Below are positions 25,153-34,650 of a stretch of 62,165 nt of DNA, piece by piece; the first letter of the stretch is position 1, and every line of letters starts with the position of its first letter. The notes beneath the pieces were generated by a model. The model saw only the letters and a program-made list of their open reading frames with translations, had not been told where the DNA came from and made no database searches. This DNA comes from UBA1172 sp002457135 (GTDB lineage: Bacteria; Pseudomonadota; Alphaproteobacteria; Puniceispirillales; UBA1172), in assembly GCA_965660935.1 (NCBI GenBank), contig CBFIBR010000009.1:1-62165 (forward strand), read 5' to 3'. The translations under genes were made by a program, and so were the position numbers.

Positions 25153-26529
25153 TTAATCACTTTTATCCGGGTTGATATTGAGGCTCTTGAGCTTGCGATG
25201 CAGCGCGGATCGCTCCATCCCGACGAATTCGGCTGTTTTCGATACATTGCCGTCAAACCGGGTCAGCTGTGAAATCAGGTACTGGGTTTCGAAATGCTCC
25301 CTTGCTGCCTTCAGCGGCAGGCCGACAACGGTTTCAAACCCCTGCCCCGTCCCCTCAGCGGCGGTGCCGGAAATTTCAGGGGGCAGGTCATCAGCCATGA
25401 TCAGCCCCTCGGACTCAGGGTTGGCCATGATCGTCAGCCAGTCAATGACATTCAGCAACTGGGTAACGTTGCCCGGCCATTCGTACATTTGCAGCATGGC
25501 TATGGCCTCATCGGACAGGGCCAGCTTCTTGCCTGAACCGGTGTTGGCCTGATCCAGATAGAAACGCGACAATTCGGGGATATCTTCCTTGCGGGCGTTG
25601 AGCGGCGGCAGGATGATCGGCACCACGCTGAGCCTGTAGAACAGGTCTTCGCGCAGGTTGCCGTTTTCAACCTCTTCGGTCAGGTTCAGTTTCGACCCGC
25701 TGATGACCCGGACATCGACTGTAACCTCCGCGGTGCCGCCAACACGCCGGAACCGCTGATCCTGAACAGCGCGAACCAGCTTGCCCTGGGTTTCAAGCGG
25801 CAGATCACCGATTTCATCAAAATAGAGCGTACCACCATGGGCCTGCTCAAAGAGGCCGACAATGCGGTGACCTGAGGGATTGGCCTCGGTCCCGAACAAC
25901 TCGGCGGTGACACTTTCGGGGGAGAGCATGGCGCAGTTCGCCACCACGAAACGGCCCGAATTGCGCTCGGACAGCTGATGGATACGCCGTGCCGCCAGCT
26001 CCTTGCCGCTGCCTGAAGGCCCGGTGATCATCACGCGGCTGTTGGAATGGGCGACTTTTTCAATCGATTGCCTGAGCGCCTTGATAGAGGGCGCTTCGCC
26101 GATCAGCTCAGACTGGACAGAGGCTGTTTTGCGAAGCTCGTTGTTTTCAGCCTCAAGCATGGCGGCTTTCAGCGCACGCTCGACAAGGATCAGCAATCGG
26201 TCGGATTTGAACGGCTTTTCAATGAAATCATAGGCACCGTCTTTCATCGCCTGAACAGCGGTTTCGATATTGCCATGCCCGGAAATCATGATCGCCGGAA
26301 CATCGGGATAGAGCCTCCTGATCCATTGCTGCAAGACCAGCCCGTCCATGTCCGAATTATTCATCCAGATATCGAGGATCACCAGCGAGGGCAGGAATTC
26401 CTGCACCGATTGCCTCGCCTCTTCGGCATTGGCGGCGGTTCGGCAGGTATAGCCCTCATCCTCCAGCAACTCGGCCAGCATGGATCGGATATCCTGTTCA
26501 TCATCAACTATAAGAATTTCAGGCTTCAT
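25153..26529 (-). CDS. ntrX: NtrX response regulator
   Basis: This 458-residue sigma-54-activator-like regulator receives phosphate from NtrY. The receiver domain has D53 in LVILDIWMN; the AAA+ domain follows, with Walker A GPSGSGKELAAR and Walker B GTLYFDEIGDLP; the C-terminus is a Fis-type helix-turn-helix (VSKTAEFVGMERSALHRKL). The sigma-54 contact loop GAFTGA, present in NtrC here, is replaced by unrelated residues (SGHRIVGLFEQAHGG), so classical sigma-54 activation is doubtful. It overlaps ntrY by four bases. Roles elsewhere include nitrogen and redox control. Confidence 0.94.
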   Translation of the reverse strand: MKPEILIVDDEQDIRSMLAELLEDEGYTCRTAANAEEARQSVQEFLPSLVILDIWMNNSDMDGLVLQQWIRRLYPDVPAIMISGHGNIETAVQAMKDGAYDFIEKPFKSDRLLILVERALKAAMLEAENNELRKTASVQSELIGEAPSIKALRQSIEKVAHSNSRVMITGPSGSGKELAARRIHQLSERNSGRFVVANCAMLSPESVTAELFGTEANPSGHRIVGLFEQAHGGTLYFDEIGDLPLETQGKLVRAVQDQRFRRVGGTAEVTVDVRVISGSKLNLTEEVENGNLREDLFYRLSVVPIILPPLNARKEDIPELSRFYLDQANTGSGKKLALSDEAIAMLQMYEWPGNVTQLLNVIDWLTIMANPESEGLIMADDLPPEISGTAAEGTGQGFETVVGLPLKAAREHFETQYLISQLTRFDGNVSKTAEFVGMERSALHRKLKSLNINPDKSD

Positions 26530-28763
26530 CGTTCTGCTTTTGCGTTTTTATTCTGGTGGGGCAGGATGATGGTCACGGCAGCACCCTTGTAATCCTGATG
26601 ACCTGAATGCGCAAGCACGATGCTGCCATCATGATCCTCAACGATTTTGCGGACAATGGCCAGCCCAAGCCCGGTTCCCTGCTCACGGAAAGTGATATAG
26701 GGCGCGGTCAGGTCAACGCCCTTTTCATCAGGCAGACCGGGGCCATTATCAATAAACAGTATCCGCACCGCGTTATCGGTTTCCTCAATTTCGACCAGCA
26801 TGCGGCAATCCTCTTCGCCTGCCTCGGTCATGGCATCAACCGCGTTCTGGAGCAGGTTGGTCACAACCTGACGCATCATGCTGTCATCACAGGACAGGAT
26901 GATTTCATCATCGCCACTGTTGTCAAATTCAAAGCGCACCGAATTTGTGCTGGCCTCAAAGAGATTGATCTGCCCCTGCACCATCGACACCAGATTATGC
27001 ATCTGCATTTCAGGGGCAGGCATCCGGGCGAATGATGAAAATTCGTTGACGAGCCGGCCGATATCCTCAACCTGACGGCTGATCGTTTCAATGTAGCTGG
27101 CGAAACTCGCCCTGCTCTTTTCATCCTTGGGGGTGTATTTGGCCCCCAGCCGTTCAGCGGCAAGCTGGATCGGGGTCAGCGGGTTCTTGATTTCATGGGC
27201 GATCCGGCGCGCGACATCGGCCCAGGCGGCCTTGCGCTGGGCATCGAGCAGATCAGAGACATTTTCAAACGTCACAACGTAACCGACAATCCGGTTATCC
27301 ACGGTTTCGGTGGTAATCCTGGCCAGTAGGTTCAGGATGCTCTTGCCCTGCTTGATTTCGATATTCTGTTCCTGATTGCGGCGGCCGGGCTTGCTCGCGG
27401 TATCGAGCAGGCTGGCGAATTCCGGCACCAGGGTATCCAGCCGCTGGCCGATGGCATCCATCTTGTTGATCCCCAGCATGGTCAGCGCAGCCGCGTTCGG
27501 CAGGGTGACAAAACGTTTTTCATCAATGCCGATCACCCCGGATGATACCCCGCCCAGCACGGCCTCGGTAAATTCACGCCTCTTGTCCAGCTGGCGGTTA
27601 GCCTCCACCAGCTCTTCCCTGTTCTTGTTGATATCATCCAGCATGCGGTTGAACGACAGGCCCAGCCTTGCGACCTCATCATTGCGGTCAGTCATCGTCA
27701 CGCGAGAGGCCAGATTGCCCGACCGGACCTGTTCTGCCACCATGATCACGGATCCGAGCGGTTCAACAATGGCGGTGGCGAAATTGAGCCCGACCCAGAT
27801 CGACCCCAGCAATAGCAACAGGGCCACCATCCCGAACAACAGGGCAAAGCTGACCTTGAGATCAAGCTGGCGGATATCAATCACCTGATATTCGGATGCC
27901 GCGGTCTGGGTCTGGTCCACGGCGGCGGAAACCTTGGGGTCAATGAACCGGCCGACCAGCAGATACGCATCAACAAACTGGTTCAGCCTGACCCCGGCGC
28001 GGATACGGTTGGTGATATCAATGGTGGTGATCGCCACCTCACCGTTTCGGGCCTTGCTGAAAAAGTCATCATCATCGAGGCTGGAAAACGTCACGGCATA
28101 GGCAAACCGCGAATTGGCAATCACCCGGCCGGTGGAATCGATGACAATCGCCTCGGAAAGGTTTCGCACACCGGCCTGATTGGTGAGGTAGGCATCAAAC
28201 CGGCGGCGATTGCCCGAAAGTGACCCCGCCTCACGGTTGATGTCATTGGCCATAGCGAGAATCTGGCCCTCAACGGACTGGATATGCTCCTCCAGATAGG
28301 CGTTGGCAACGGTGACGCTCTCATTGATGGCGGTGGAAATACGGTCTGAAAACCAGCCCCGAAGCGAGAAATCGAGGACAAAGAACGAAAACGCCACAAT
28401 GATGATGGCCGGGAAAACCGTGATCACCCCGAACAGCGTCACCAGCCGGAGGTGGAGCTGATAGCCTGCCAGCCTTCTCCGGCGTTCCCTGATGAGGCGG
28501 TAGACCTGCCGGCCAACAAAGATCAGCAACACCCCGAGCGTGGTGATATCAACCATCAGCAGGATGGCGACCAGATCGCTTTCATCGGACAGGAAGGTTT
28601 CGCTGGATAGCAGCGCAAAGGTCAGGCAGCCCAGCACCAGCGCCACAAACAGCGCGATATAGGCCAGCACACGTTCGGAAAAAGCATAACGAAGACGGAT
28701 GAGCATACCGGATGTTTCTGTTTCCATTCCGGTCAGGCTGGTGTCATGTGATTCGTTGCTCAT
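26526..28763 (-). CDS. ntrY: NtrY sensor histidine kinase
   Basis: This 745-residue membrane kinase has N-terminal helices around 33-55, 63-82 and 106-130, a periplasmic or extracytoplasmic sensor region (about 135-300), another helix near 305-330, HAMP (GLNFATAIVEPLGS onward), PAS (about 390-500), HisKA with the phospho-accepting H523 in IAHEIKNPLTPIQ, and HATPase_c with N, G1 and G2 boxes (NLLQNAVDAM, DNGPGLP, GTGLGLAIV). It pairs with NtrX by a four-base overlap. It starts 37 bases after ntrC ends, on the same strand. Confidence 0.95.
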   Translation of the reverse strand: MSNESHDTSLTGMETETSGMLIRLRYAFSERVLAYIALFVALVLGCLTFALLSSETFLSDESDLVAILLMVDITTLGVLLIFVGRQVYRLIRERRRRLAGYQLHLRLVTLFGVITVFPAIIIVAFSFFVLDFSLRGWFSDRISTAINESVTVANAYLEEHIQSVEGQILAMANDINREAGSLSGNRRRFDAYLTNQAGVRNLSEAIVIDSTGRVIANSRFAYAVTFSSLDDDDFFSKARNGEVAITTIDITNRIRAGVRLNQFVDAYLLVGRFIDPKVSAAVDQTQTAASEYQVIDIRQLDLKVSFALLFGMVALLLLLGSIWVGLNFATAIVEPLGSVIMVAEQVRSGNLASRVTMTDRNDEVARLGLSFNRMLDDINKNREELVEANRQLDKRREFTEAVLGGVSSGVIGIDEKRFVTLPNAAALTMLGINKMDAIGQRLDTLVPEFASLLDTASKPGRRNQEQNIEIKQGKSILNLLARITTETVDNRIVGYVVTFENVSDLLDAQRKAAWADVARRIAHEIKNPLTPIQLAAERLGAKYTPKDEKSRASFASYIETISRQVEDIGRLVNEFSSFARMPAPEMQMHNLVSMVQGQINLFEASTNSVRFEFDNSGDDEIILSCDDSMMRQVVTNLLQNAVDAMTEAGEEDCRMLVEIEETDNAVRILFIDNGPGLPDEKGVDLTAPYITFREQGTGLGLAIVRKIVEDHDGSIVLAHSGHQDYKGAAVTIILPHQNKNAKAER

Positions 28764-28800
28764 GACCTGATCATACCCAAAATAGCCCTGCCATACCAGT

Positions 28801-30264
28801 TCACCCTCTGATCACGCGCCGCCGGATGGACCCGCTGTCGATCCCCAACTGCTTGATCTTCTTGCGCAGGGTGTTGCGGTTTACCCCCAGCATGTCGGCG
28901 GCCCGCAACTGATTGCCGCCAGTATAGCGGAGCGATATCTCAATCAGGGGTTTTTCAACCTCAGCCATGATGCGATCGTGAATGCCTGTGGGCATGGCAT
29001 CGCTGGCATGGGCATCAAGGAAACGTTCAATGTGAAAATGCGCCGACTGCCCCAGGGTCGCCGACTGCCCCGGGGTCAGGGTGTCATCATCCACGCCCGC
29101 CTGCCCCCTCACGTCAATGAGCATGGGGCCGAGATGGTTTGCCTCAATCACCGGATCATCGACCAGCACCGCCAGCCGCCAGATCAGGTTTTCCAGCTCC
29201 CGGATATTGCCGGGCCAGTGCCATGCCATGAGCGCGTCCATGGCATCGGCTGAAAACTTTTTGGTGGGGAAACCATCCTTGACGGTGCGCAGGATGAAAT
29301 GCTGGCACAGATCAGGGATATCGTTATTCCGCTCCCGCAACGGCGGCAGGTTGAGCGGCACCACATTGAGCCGGTAATAAAGGTCTTCACGAAAATTGCC
29401 CTCGGCAATCAGGTCAGGAAGGTTTTTATGGGTGGCGGCGATAATCCGGACATTGCTGCGCAACAACCGGTTGCCGCCAACGCGGGTATAGGCCCCGTCC
29501 TGCAACACCCGCAACAGCCGGGTCTGGGCCTCAGCCGGCATGTCACCAATTTCATCGAGAAACAGCGTTCCGCCACTGGCCTGGGCAAAACGCCCGTCAT
29601 GAACACGATCAGCCCCGGTGAAAGCGCCTTTTTCATGGCCGAAGAGTTCGCTTTCGATCAGCTCCCTCGGGATCGCGGCCATGTTGATGGCAACAAAGGG
29701 TTGCTTGCGGCGTTCACCCAGATCATGCAGGGCGCGGGCGACGACTTCCTTGCCGGTGCCGCTTTCGCCCGTGATCATCACCGACAGGTTGGTATGCACC
29801 AGCCGCGCCATGGACCGGAAAATATCCTGCATCGCCGGGGAACGGCCGATCAGCGGGCTTTGATCAGGGGATATATCAGCCTCGGGCGTGCCAGCCTCAA
29901 TAGAGGTTTTCAGCCCTTCAACCGCTGAAACAAGATCATCCAGCGGGAACGGTTTGGGCAGATAGGCGGCAACCCCCCTTTCCTGCGCCTTGACGGCTGT
30001 CAGGAGGGTAGAGCGCGCGCTCATCAGGATAATCGGCAGATCAGGCCGCCTCGATTTGATTTCAGGCAACAGATCAAGCGCATCACCGTCAGGGAAGGCA
30101 ACATCGGTCACCAGAACCTGAAACTCGGGGTTGACGATAACCTCCATCAGGCTGGAAATTCTATCCACCGAATGGACCCTGAACCCCGCCTTTTCAAGCG
30201 CTTTCTGGGCCACCAGACGAATGGCGCGGTCATCATCAGCCAGGAGGACGTAAGGCGTGGTCAT
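28801..30264 (-). CDS. ntrC: Nitrogen regulation response regulator NtrC
   Basis: This 487-residue sigma-54 activator of nitrogen-limitation genes has a receiver D54 in VLVTDVAFPDG, an AAA+ domain with GESGTGKEVVARALHD, an intact GAFTGA loop (ELFGHEKGAFTGAD) and GTLFLDEIGDMP, and a C-terminal Fis-type helix-turn-helix (RAADMLGVNRNTLRKKI). The linker before the DNA-binding part contains a short in-frame duplication (GQSATLGQSA). GGAGGA precedes the ATG, which overlaps the ntrB stop by four bases. Confidence 0.96.
   Translation of the reverse strand: MTTPYVLLADDDRAIRLVAQKALEKAGFRVHSVDRISSLMEVIVNPEFQVLVTDVAFPDGDALDLLPEIKSRRPDLPIILMSARSTLLTAVKAQERGVAAYLPKPFPLDDLVSAVEGLKTSIEAGTPEADISPDQSPLIGRSPAMQDIFRSMARLVHTNLSVMITGESGTGKEVVARALHDLGERRKQPFVAINMAAIPRELIESELFGHEKGAFTGADRVHDGRFAQASGGTLFLDEIGDMPAEAQTRLLRVLQDGAYTRVGGNRLLRSNVRIIAATHKNLPDLIAEGNFREDLYYRLNVVPLNLPPLRERNNDIPDLCQHFILRTVKDGFPTKKFSADAMDALMAWHWPGNIRELENLIWRLAVLVDDPVIEANHLGPMLIDVRGQAGVDDDTLTPGQSATLGQSAHFHIERFLDAHASDAMPTGIHDRIMAEVEKPLIEISLRYTGGNQLRAADMLGVNRNTLRKKIKQLGIDSGSIRRRVIRG
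29041..29076 (-). repeat. Two-copy 18-base in-frame duplication in ntrC
   Basis: Bases 29041-29058 and 29059-29076 differ at a single position. They encode the repeated GQSA phrase in the linker between the AAA+ domain and the DNA-binding domain. Confidence 0.85.
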
Positions 30265-31316
30265 GCTGCTTCCTCCGATACCGGCAGGCCGACCCTGAAT
30301 GATGTCAGCCCGGGGCGCGATTCAACATCAATCGTCCCACCATGGCTGGCCACCGTGCTGGCCACCAGCGCAAGCCCCAGACCCGTGCCATTGGATTTCC
30401 CGGTGATGAACGGATCAAAGATATGATCACGCAGATTATCCGGTATACCCTCACCCTGATCAATGATCTCAACCACCAGCGGGCAGGCCGCACCGGCCGA
30501 TCCGCCAGCAAAACGCGCGCCCAGGTTAAAGGACGATTTTATCTTTATATTTTGTTTATCATCAGAGGCTTCACAGGCGTTCTTTAACAGGTTTATAAAG
30601 CACTGGATCAGCAGATCACGATCCCCCAATGCAGGCGGGAGGGACGGGTCAAACGCGGTGATCAGGTTGCACCCCCGGCCGAAACTGTTTTCGGCCAGCT
30701 GGATGCAGTGGTTCAGCACTTCATGGATATTGACCGACCCCAGCTCTGGCGGGCGGTCACCGACCAGGGTTTCAACCCTGGTCAACAGTGAGGCAATCCG
30801 GTCCGCTTCGGACATGATCAGCCCGGTCATCGGGCCGATATCACCCCCGGGATCATCGGCAATCAGCTCGGCCGCGCCGCGAATACCCGCCAGCGGGTTC
30901 TTGATCTCATGGGCGAGGAGCGCGGATAGCAACGCCATGGACCGCGCCGCCCCCCGGAACTGCTGCTGCCCCCGCAGGCGTTCGGCGAGCTGGCGTTCCT
31001 GGATCACCAGCACCAGCGTGTTGTTGGTATCCTGCAACGGTGAGACCTGAATATTGATGCGTTTCAGGCCAAGCCGGGGTGAATTGACATCAATCCCCTG
31101 ATCACTCACCGAGTTGCCGCTCAGCCGCGCCCGTTCCAGCATCGTCAGGATAACGCCATCAAAGAAATCGTTGACGCTGTATTCCTTCAGCGTGGCGGCA
31201 CTGGAACGAAAAAATTCCTCAGCCGCCGGGTTGGCAAAAAGAAAGCGGTTGCTGCTATCCAGCGCGGCAACAGGGTTGCGGATACCGGCCAGCATCATTT
31301 CAGGCAGGGTGTTCAT
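30261..31316 (-). CDS. ntrB: Nitrogen regulation sensor kinase NtrB
   Basis: This is a 351-residue cytoplasmic histidine kinase/phosphatase acting on NtrC under control of PII. A PAS domain (about 8-110), HisKA with H136 in LAHEIKNPLAGIRGAAELI and HATPase_c with NLLKNACEAS, DQGEGIP and GTGLGLALV are all present, with no membrane segment. It overlaps dusB upstream and ntrC downstream, giving a dusB-ntrB-ntrC unit. Confidence 0.95.
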   Translation of the reverse strand: MNTLPEMMLAGIRNPVAALDSSNRFLFANPAAEEFFRSSAATLKEYSVNDFFDGVILTMLERARLSGNSVSDQGIDVNSPRLGLKRINIQVSPLQDTNNTLVLVIQERQLAERLRGQQQFRGAARSMALLSALLAHEIKNPLAGIRGAAELIADDPGGDIGPMTGLIMSEADRIASLLTRVETLVGDRPPELGSVNIHEVLNHCIQLAENSFGRGCNLITAFDPSLPPALGDRDLLIQCFINLLKNACEASDDKQNIKIKSSFNLGARFAGGSAGAACPLVVEIIDQGEGIPDNLRDHIFDPFITGKSNGTGLGLALVASTVASHGGTIDVESRPGLTSFRVGLPVSEEAA

Positions 31317-32350
31317 GCTGCCCTGACTTTCACAGGAGTATCCCCCGCTTTGGTATCCCCATCCTCGTTACGGGCGATGGCATCTTCGAAAAACCGGTTG
31401 ATGGTATCGAAAACAGAGGCCGCATCCGCCGAATTGTTGGCGATCTGGCGCATCAGGGCAGAACCGCCCATGCCGCTGGTATAGGCGGCAATATGCTTGC
31501 GGGCCAGTCGCATGGCCTCGGCACCGTAATGATCCATCATCAGCTCAAGGTGGCGTTTCATGATAGCGTGTCGCTGGCTCAGGCTCGGCTCCGGGTCAAC
31601 GGGCTGGCCAAGGAGATGCTGTCCGGCCTGCCGGATAAACCACGGCCTGCCCATGGCGGCACGCCCGATCATCACGCCATCAGCACCGGAAAGCGCAATG
31701 GCCCTGTCAATATCAGCCAGACTGTTGATATCCCCGTTGACCAGCAGGGGCAGGCTGATCGCCTCACGAACAGGGGCTATCGCCGCCCAGTCCGCCTCAC
31801 CCTTATAGAACTGGCACCGGGTCCGGCCATGCACCGCCACCATGGCAAAACCCTCAGCCTCAGCCATGGCGGCAATCGTGGCGGCGTTGTGGCTGTGTTC
31901 ATCCCAGCCCAGCCGCATCTTGACGGTCACGGGAATGGAAACCGCGCCCCGGACCGCCCTGAAAATACGCCCGACCAGGGCTTCATCCTGCATCAGGGCT
32001 GATCCGGCCAGCTTGCCGGTGACCTTGCGGGCGGGGCAGCCCAGGTTGATGTCGATCATGGCGGCGCCCATGCCCTCACCTATACGGGCAGCCTCAGCCA
32101 TCATGGCCTCATCCCAGCCTGCGAGTTGCAGGGAATAGGGGAATTCGGCACGGGCATCACCGGAGAGTTTGCGCATCTCCGACCGGACACCGTGCAGGAT
32201 CGCCGCGCTCGCCACCATTTCGGATACAACCAGCTCACCGCCCTCCTCCCGCACAACACGGCGAAACGGCCAGTCGGTCACCCCCGACATGGGGGCAAGA
32301 ACGACCGGCTGACGGAGCGAGATGCCGCCGATGGAAAGGGGAGCTGTCAT
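31313..32350 (-). CDS. dusB: tRNA-dihydrouridine synthase DusB (NifR3)
   Basis: This 345-residue FMN enzyme reduces uridine in the tRNA D-loop. The opening FMN motif is LAPMSGVTDWPFRRV; the catalytic cysteine lies in DINLGCPARKVTGK; later come VKMRLGWDEHS, VHGRTRCQFYKGEADW and LLVNGDI. It is the classic nifR3 gene leading an ntrBC operon. The frame extends three codons up to a TTG, but ATG at 32350 with CAGGA upstream is the likelier start. Confidence 0.95.
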   Translation of the reverse strand: MTAPLSIGGISLRQPVVLAPMSGVTDWPFRRVVREEGGELVVSEMVASAAILHGVRSEMRKLSGDARAEFPYSLQLAGWDEAMMAEAARIGEGMGAAMIDINLGCPARKVTGKLAGSALMQDEALVGRIFRAVRGAVSIPVTVKMRLGWDEHSHNAATIAAMAEAEGFAMVAVHGRTRCQFYKGEADWAAIAPVREAISLPLLVNGDINSLADIDRAIALSGADGVMIGRAAMGRPWFIRQAGQHLLGQPVDPEPSLSQRHAIMKRHLELMMDHYGAEAMRLARKHIAAYTSGMGGSALMRQIANNSADAASVFDTINRFFEDAIARNEDGDTKAGDTPVKVRAA

Positions 32351-32464
32351 GCAAAACAATCCTGTTGCCTATTTTTTAGGCAAATACCGAAAACTGGCCG
32401 AAAACGCAAGGATTATCAATGCTCGGGCATGGTCAATATCCCAAAAGCATCGTATAAGGAGGCC

Positions 32465-33679
32465 ATGGATGATGCGGCAATCATGGTGGTTCTTCTTTGC
32501 GCCGGGCAGAGCAGCAGGCTGGGCGGTGCCATCGCCAAGCCCTGGCTGATGCTGGAGGGCAAACCCGTGATGCGCCATGCCATCGATGCGTTTGCGGGTC
32601 ATCCCCGGATCAGTGGCGGGGTTGTGGTGGTGGCTGAGGGTGCTGAAGATCACGCCCGGGCCAACCTGCCTCACGATGGGGGAAACTGGCTTATCACCAC
32701 CGGCGGTTCTGAACGCAGCCAATCGGTCCGGTACGGGCTTGAGCGGCTCAGCGATGTGGCCCCGCAATGGGTGCTGATCCATGATGCCGCCCGCCCGTTT
32801 GTGCCTCACACTGTGCTTGACCGGCTGATTGCCGCCCTTGATGAGGGCGCGGAGGCGGTGATCCCGACCCTGCCCCCGGCAGACAGCCTCAAGAAAGTGT
32901 CGGGCGGCGTGGTGACTGAACGTGTTCCGCGGGACGGGATTGAACGGGTGCAGACACCGCAGGCGTTTTCATGGCCCGTGATCCTCAGGCTGCATCAGGC
33001 CAATAGTGACCCCCGCATCACCGATGATGCCGCCCTGGCCGAGGATGCCGGTATTCCTGTCCTTGCCGTGGAGGGTGACCCCGTGCTGGCCAAAATCACC
33101 AACAGCGCTGATCTGGCCATGGCGGAGCGGATTGCCTTTGCCCTCCGTGAAGGGGATACTGCACCCATGATGAAAACATCCAGCCCTGATATCAGAATGG
33201 CCACCGGCTATGATGTTCACCGGTTCAACACCGATCCGGGGCCGATCATGCTTGGCGGCATTGAGATTGCCCATGATCACGGGTTTGATGCGCATTCCGA
33301 TGGTGACGTAGCGCTCCACGCCCTCACCGATGCGATTTTCGGGGTTATGGCGGATGGTGATATCGGCGCGCATTTCCCGCCATCCGATGATCAGTGGAAA
33401 GGCATGGACAGCGCATTTTTCCTTGAAAAAGCCGCCGCTCAACTGGCGGAACAGGGTGGCGTGATCACGCTGGCTGACCTGACCATCATCGCCGAGGCCC
33501 CCAAAATCACCCCCCACCGTGATGCCATGCGGGCGCGGATTGCTGGCCTCCTCGGTCTTGCGGTTGATCGCGTTTCGGTGAAGGCGACAACATCCGAAGG
33601 CCTGGGGTTCACCGGCCGCAAGGAAGGCATTGCCGTCCAGGCGGCAGTGACCGCCGTATTCGGTCCGAACAATGCCTGA
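32465..33679 (+). CDS. ispDF: Bifunctional IspDF isoprenoid enzyme
   Basis: The 404-residue fusion catalyses two non-consecutive steps of the MEP pathway to isoprenoids. The IspD half (about 1-235) is a cytidylyltransferase with LLCAGQSSRLGG and the phrase VLIHDAARPFV. The IspF half begins at about 240 with MATGYDVHRF and has the metal and substrate residues HSDGDVALHALTDAIFG and DIGAHFPPSD. Such fusions are common in Alphaproteobacteria. The frame is open well upstream; ATG at 32465 follows AAGGAGG closely and begins the IspD fold. The IspD lysine loop reads AKPWLML instead of the more common KQYxxL. It overlaps pgpA by eight bases. Confidence 0.94.
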   Translation: MDDAAIMVVLLCAGQSSRLGGAIAKPWLMLEGKPVMRHAIDAFAGHPRISGGVVVVAEGAEDHARANLPHDGGNWLITTGGSERSQSVRYGLERLSDVAPQWVLIHDAARPFVPHTVLDRLIAALDEGAEAVIPTLPPADSLKKVSGGVVTERVPRDGIERVQTPQAFSWPVILRLHQANSDPRITDDAALAEDAGIPVLAVEGDPVLAKITNSADLAMAERIAFALREGDTAPMMKTSSPDIRMATGYDVHRFNTDPGPIMLGGIEIAHDHGFDAHSDGDVALHALTDAIFGVMADGDIGAHFPPSDDQWKGMDSAFFLEKAAAQLAEQGGVITLADLTIIAEAPKITPHRDAMRARIAGLLGLAVDRVSVKATTSEGLGFTGRKEGIAVQAAVTAVFGPNNA

Positions 33680-34157
33680 TCGCCTGCTCGCCCTGATCGC
33701 CACCATCGGCCCGGTCGGGAAACTGCCCGCACCCGGTACCGCCGGATCACTGGCCGCGCTCATCGCCGGTGTGCTGATCCTTGCCAGCTTCGGGCATGGC
33801 GGGCTGGTGCTGGCCCTGATCCTCGCCACGATTGTTGCCTTCCCTGCCATTGCCGGTCATTACCGGCTGACGGGCAGTCATGATGCCAGCGAAGTGGTGA
33901 TTGATGAAGTGGTGGGCCAGTGGCTGGCCATGCTGATCCTGCCAGCCTATGGCGCAGAGGGGTTCTGGGTTGGCGTGATCGCCGTTTTCGCGCTGTTCCG
34001 GTTGTTTGATATCCTGAAACCCGGACCCATTGGCAAGGCTGAGGCTATCCCCGGTGCATCCGGTGTGGTTGCTGATGATGCCTTTGCCGGGGTTATCGCC
34101 GGGGCCATGACGGCAATCCTGCTGTGGTTCTGGCTATCAGGCGGGGGTACGGCATGA
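33672..34157 (+). CDS. pgpA: Phosphatidylglycerophosphatase A
   Basis: This 161-residue membrane phosphatase makes phosphatidylglycerol from its 3-phosphate. The family entry KLPAPGTAGSLAAL is present near residue 16, followed by the SEVVIDEVVGQWLAML motif with the conserved acidic residues and then RLFDILKPGPIG. Hydrophobic helices span roughly 25-60, 85-115 and 135-155. It overlaps ispDF by eight bases and cinA by four, forming a coupled three-gene lipid/isoprenoid unit. Confidence 0.93.
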   Translation: MPDRLLALIATIGPVGKLPAPGTAGSLAALIAGVLILASFGHGGLVLALILATIVAFPAIAGHYRLTGSHDASEVVIDEVVGQWLAMLILPAYGAEGFWVGVIAVFALFRLFDILKPGPIGKAEAIPGASGVVADDAFAGVIAGAMTAILLWFWLSGGGTA

Positions 34158-34642
34158 ACCCGATTGCAGCCATGATCATTGAGCAGGCCACGGCAAGCCG
34201 GGTCATGATCGCCGCCGCCGAGAGTTGCACCGGCGGCATGGTGGCGGCTGCCCTCACCGATATTCCGGGGTCATCCATGGTGCTTGATCGCGGCTTTGTT
34301 ACCTATTCCAACACCGCCAAGGCTGAAATGCTGGGGGTTGATCCTGCCATCATCAGCCATCACGGCGCGGTCAGTGAAGAGGTTGTGAGGGCGATGGCAG
34401 CAGGGGCGCTGAACAGCATCGCGCATAGCGGCAGCAAGCTGGCTGTATCGGTCAGCGGGGTGGCGGGACCAGGCGGAGGAAGTGATGAGAAACCCGTCGG
34501 GTTGGTCTGGTTCGGCATCGCGGGTCAGGCAGGCAATCGCCTGTCGCTTGAGGCCGAGCAGGTTATCTTCCCCGGCGACCGTGGCCAGATTCGCCAGAAA
34601 GCCGCTGATCACGCGCTTCAGTTACTGCTTGATCGGCTATAG
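34154..34642 (+). CDS. pncC: CinA C-terminal-domain amidohydrolase (PncC type)
   Basis: This is a 162-residue stand-alone CinA C-terminal domain, the nicotinamide-nucleotide amidohydrolase fold that recycles NMN to nicotinate mononucleotide. It has the family motifs AAESCTGGMVAAALTDIPGSS, FVTYSNTAKAEMLGV, HGAVSEEVVRAMA and VSGVAGPGGGSDEKPVGLVW. There is no N-terminal molybdopterin-like domain. ATG at 34154 overlaps the pgpA stop (ATGA); the open frame upstream lies inside pgpA and is not used. Confidence 0.92.
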   Translation: MNPIAAMIIEQATASRVMIAAAESCTGGMVAAALTDIPGSSMVLDRGFVTYSNTAKAEMLGVDPAIISHHGAVSEEVVRAMAAGALNSIAHSGSKLAVSVSGVAGPGGGSDEKPVGLVWFGIAGQAGNRLSLEAEQVIFPGDRGQIRQKAADHALQLLLDRL

Positions 34643-34650
34643 TGAGGCTA

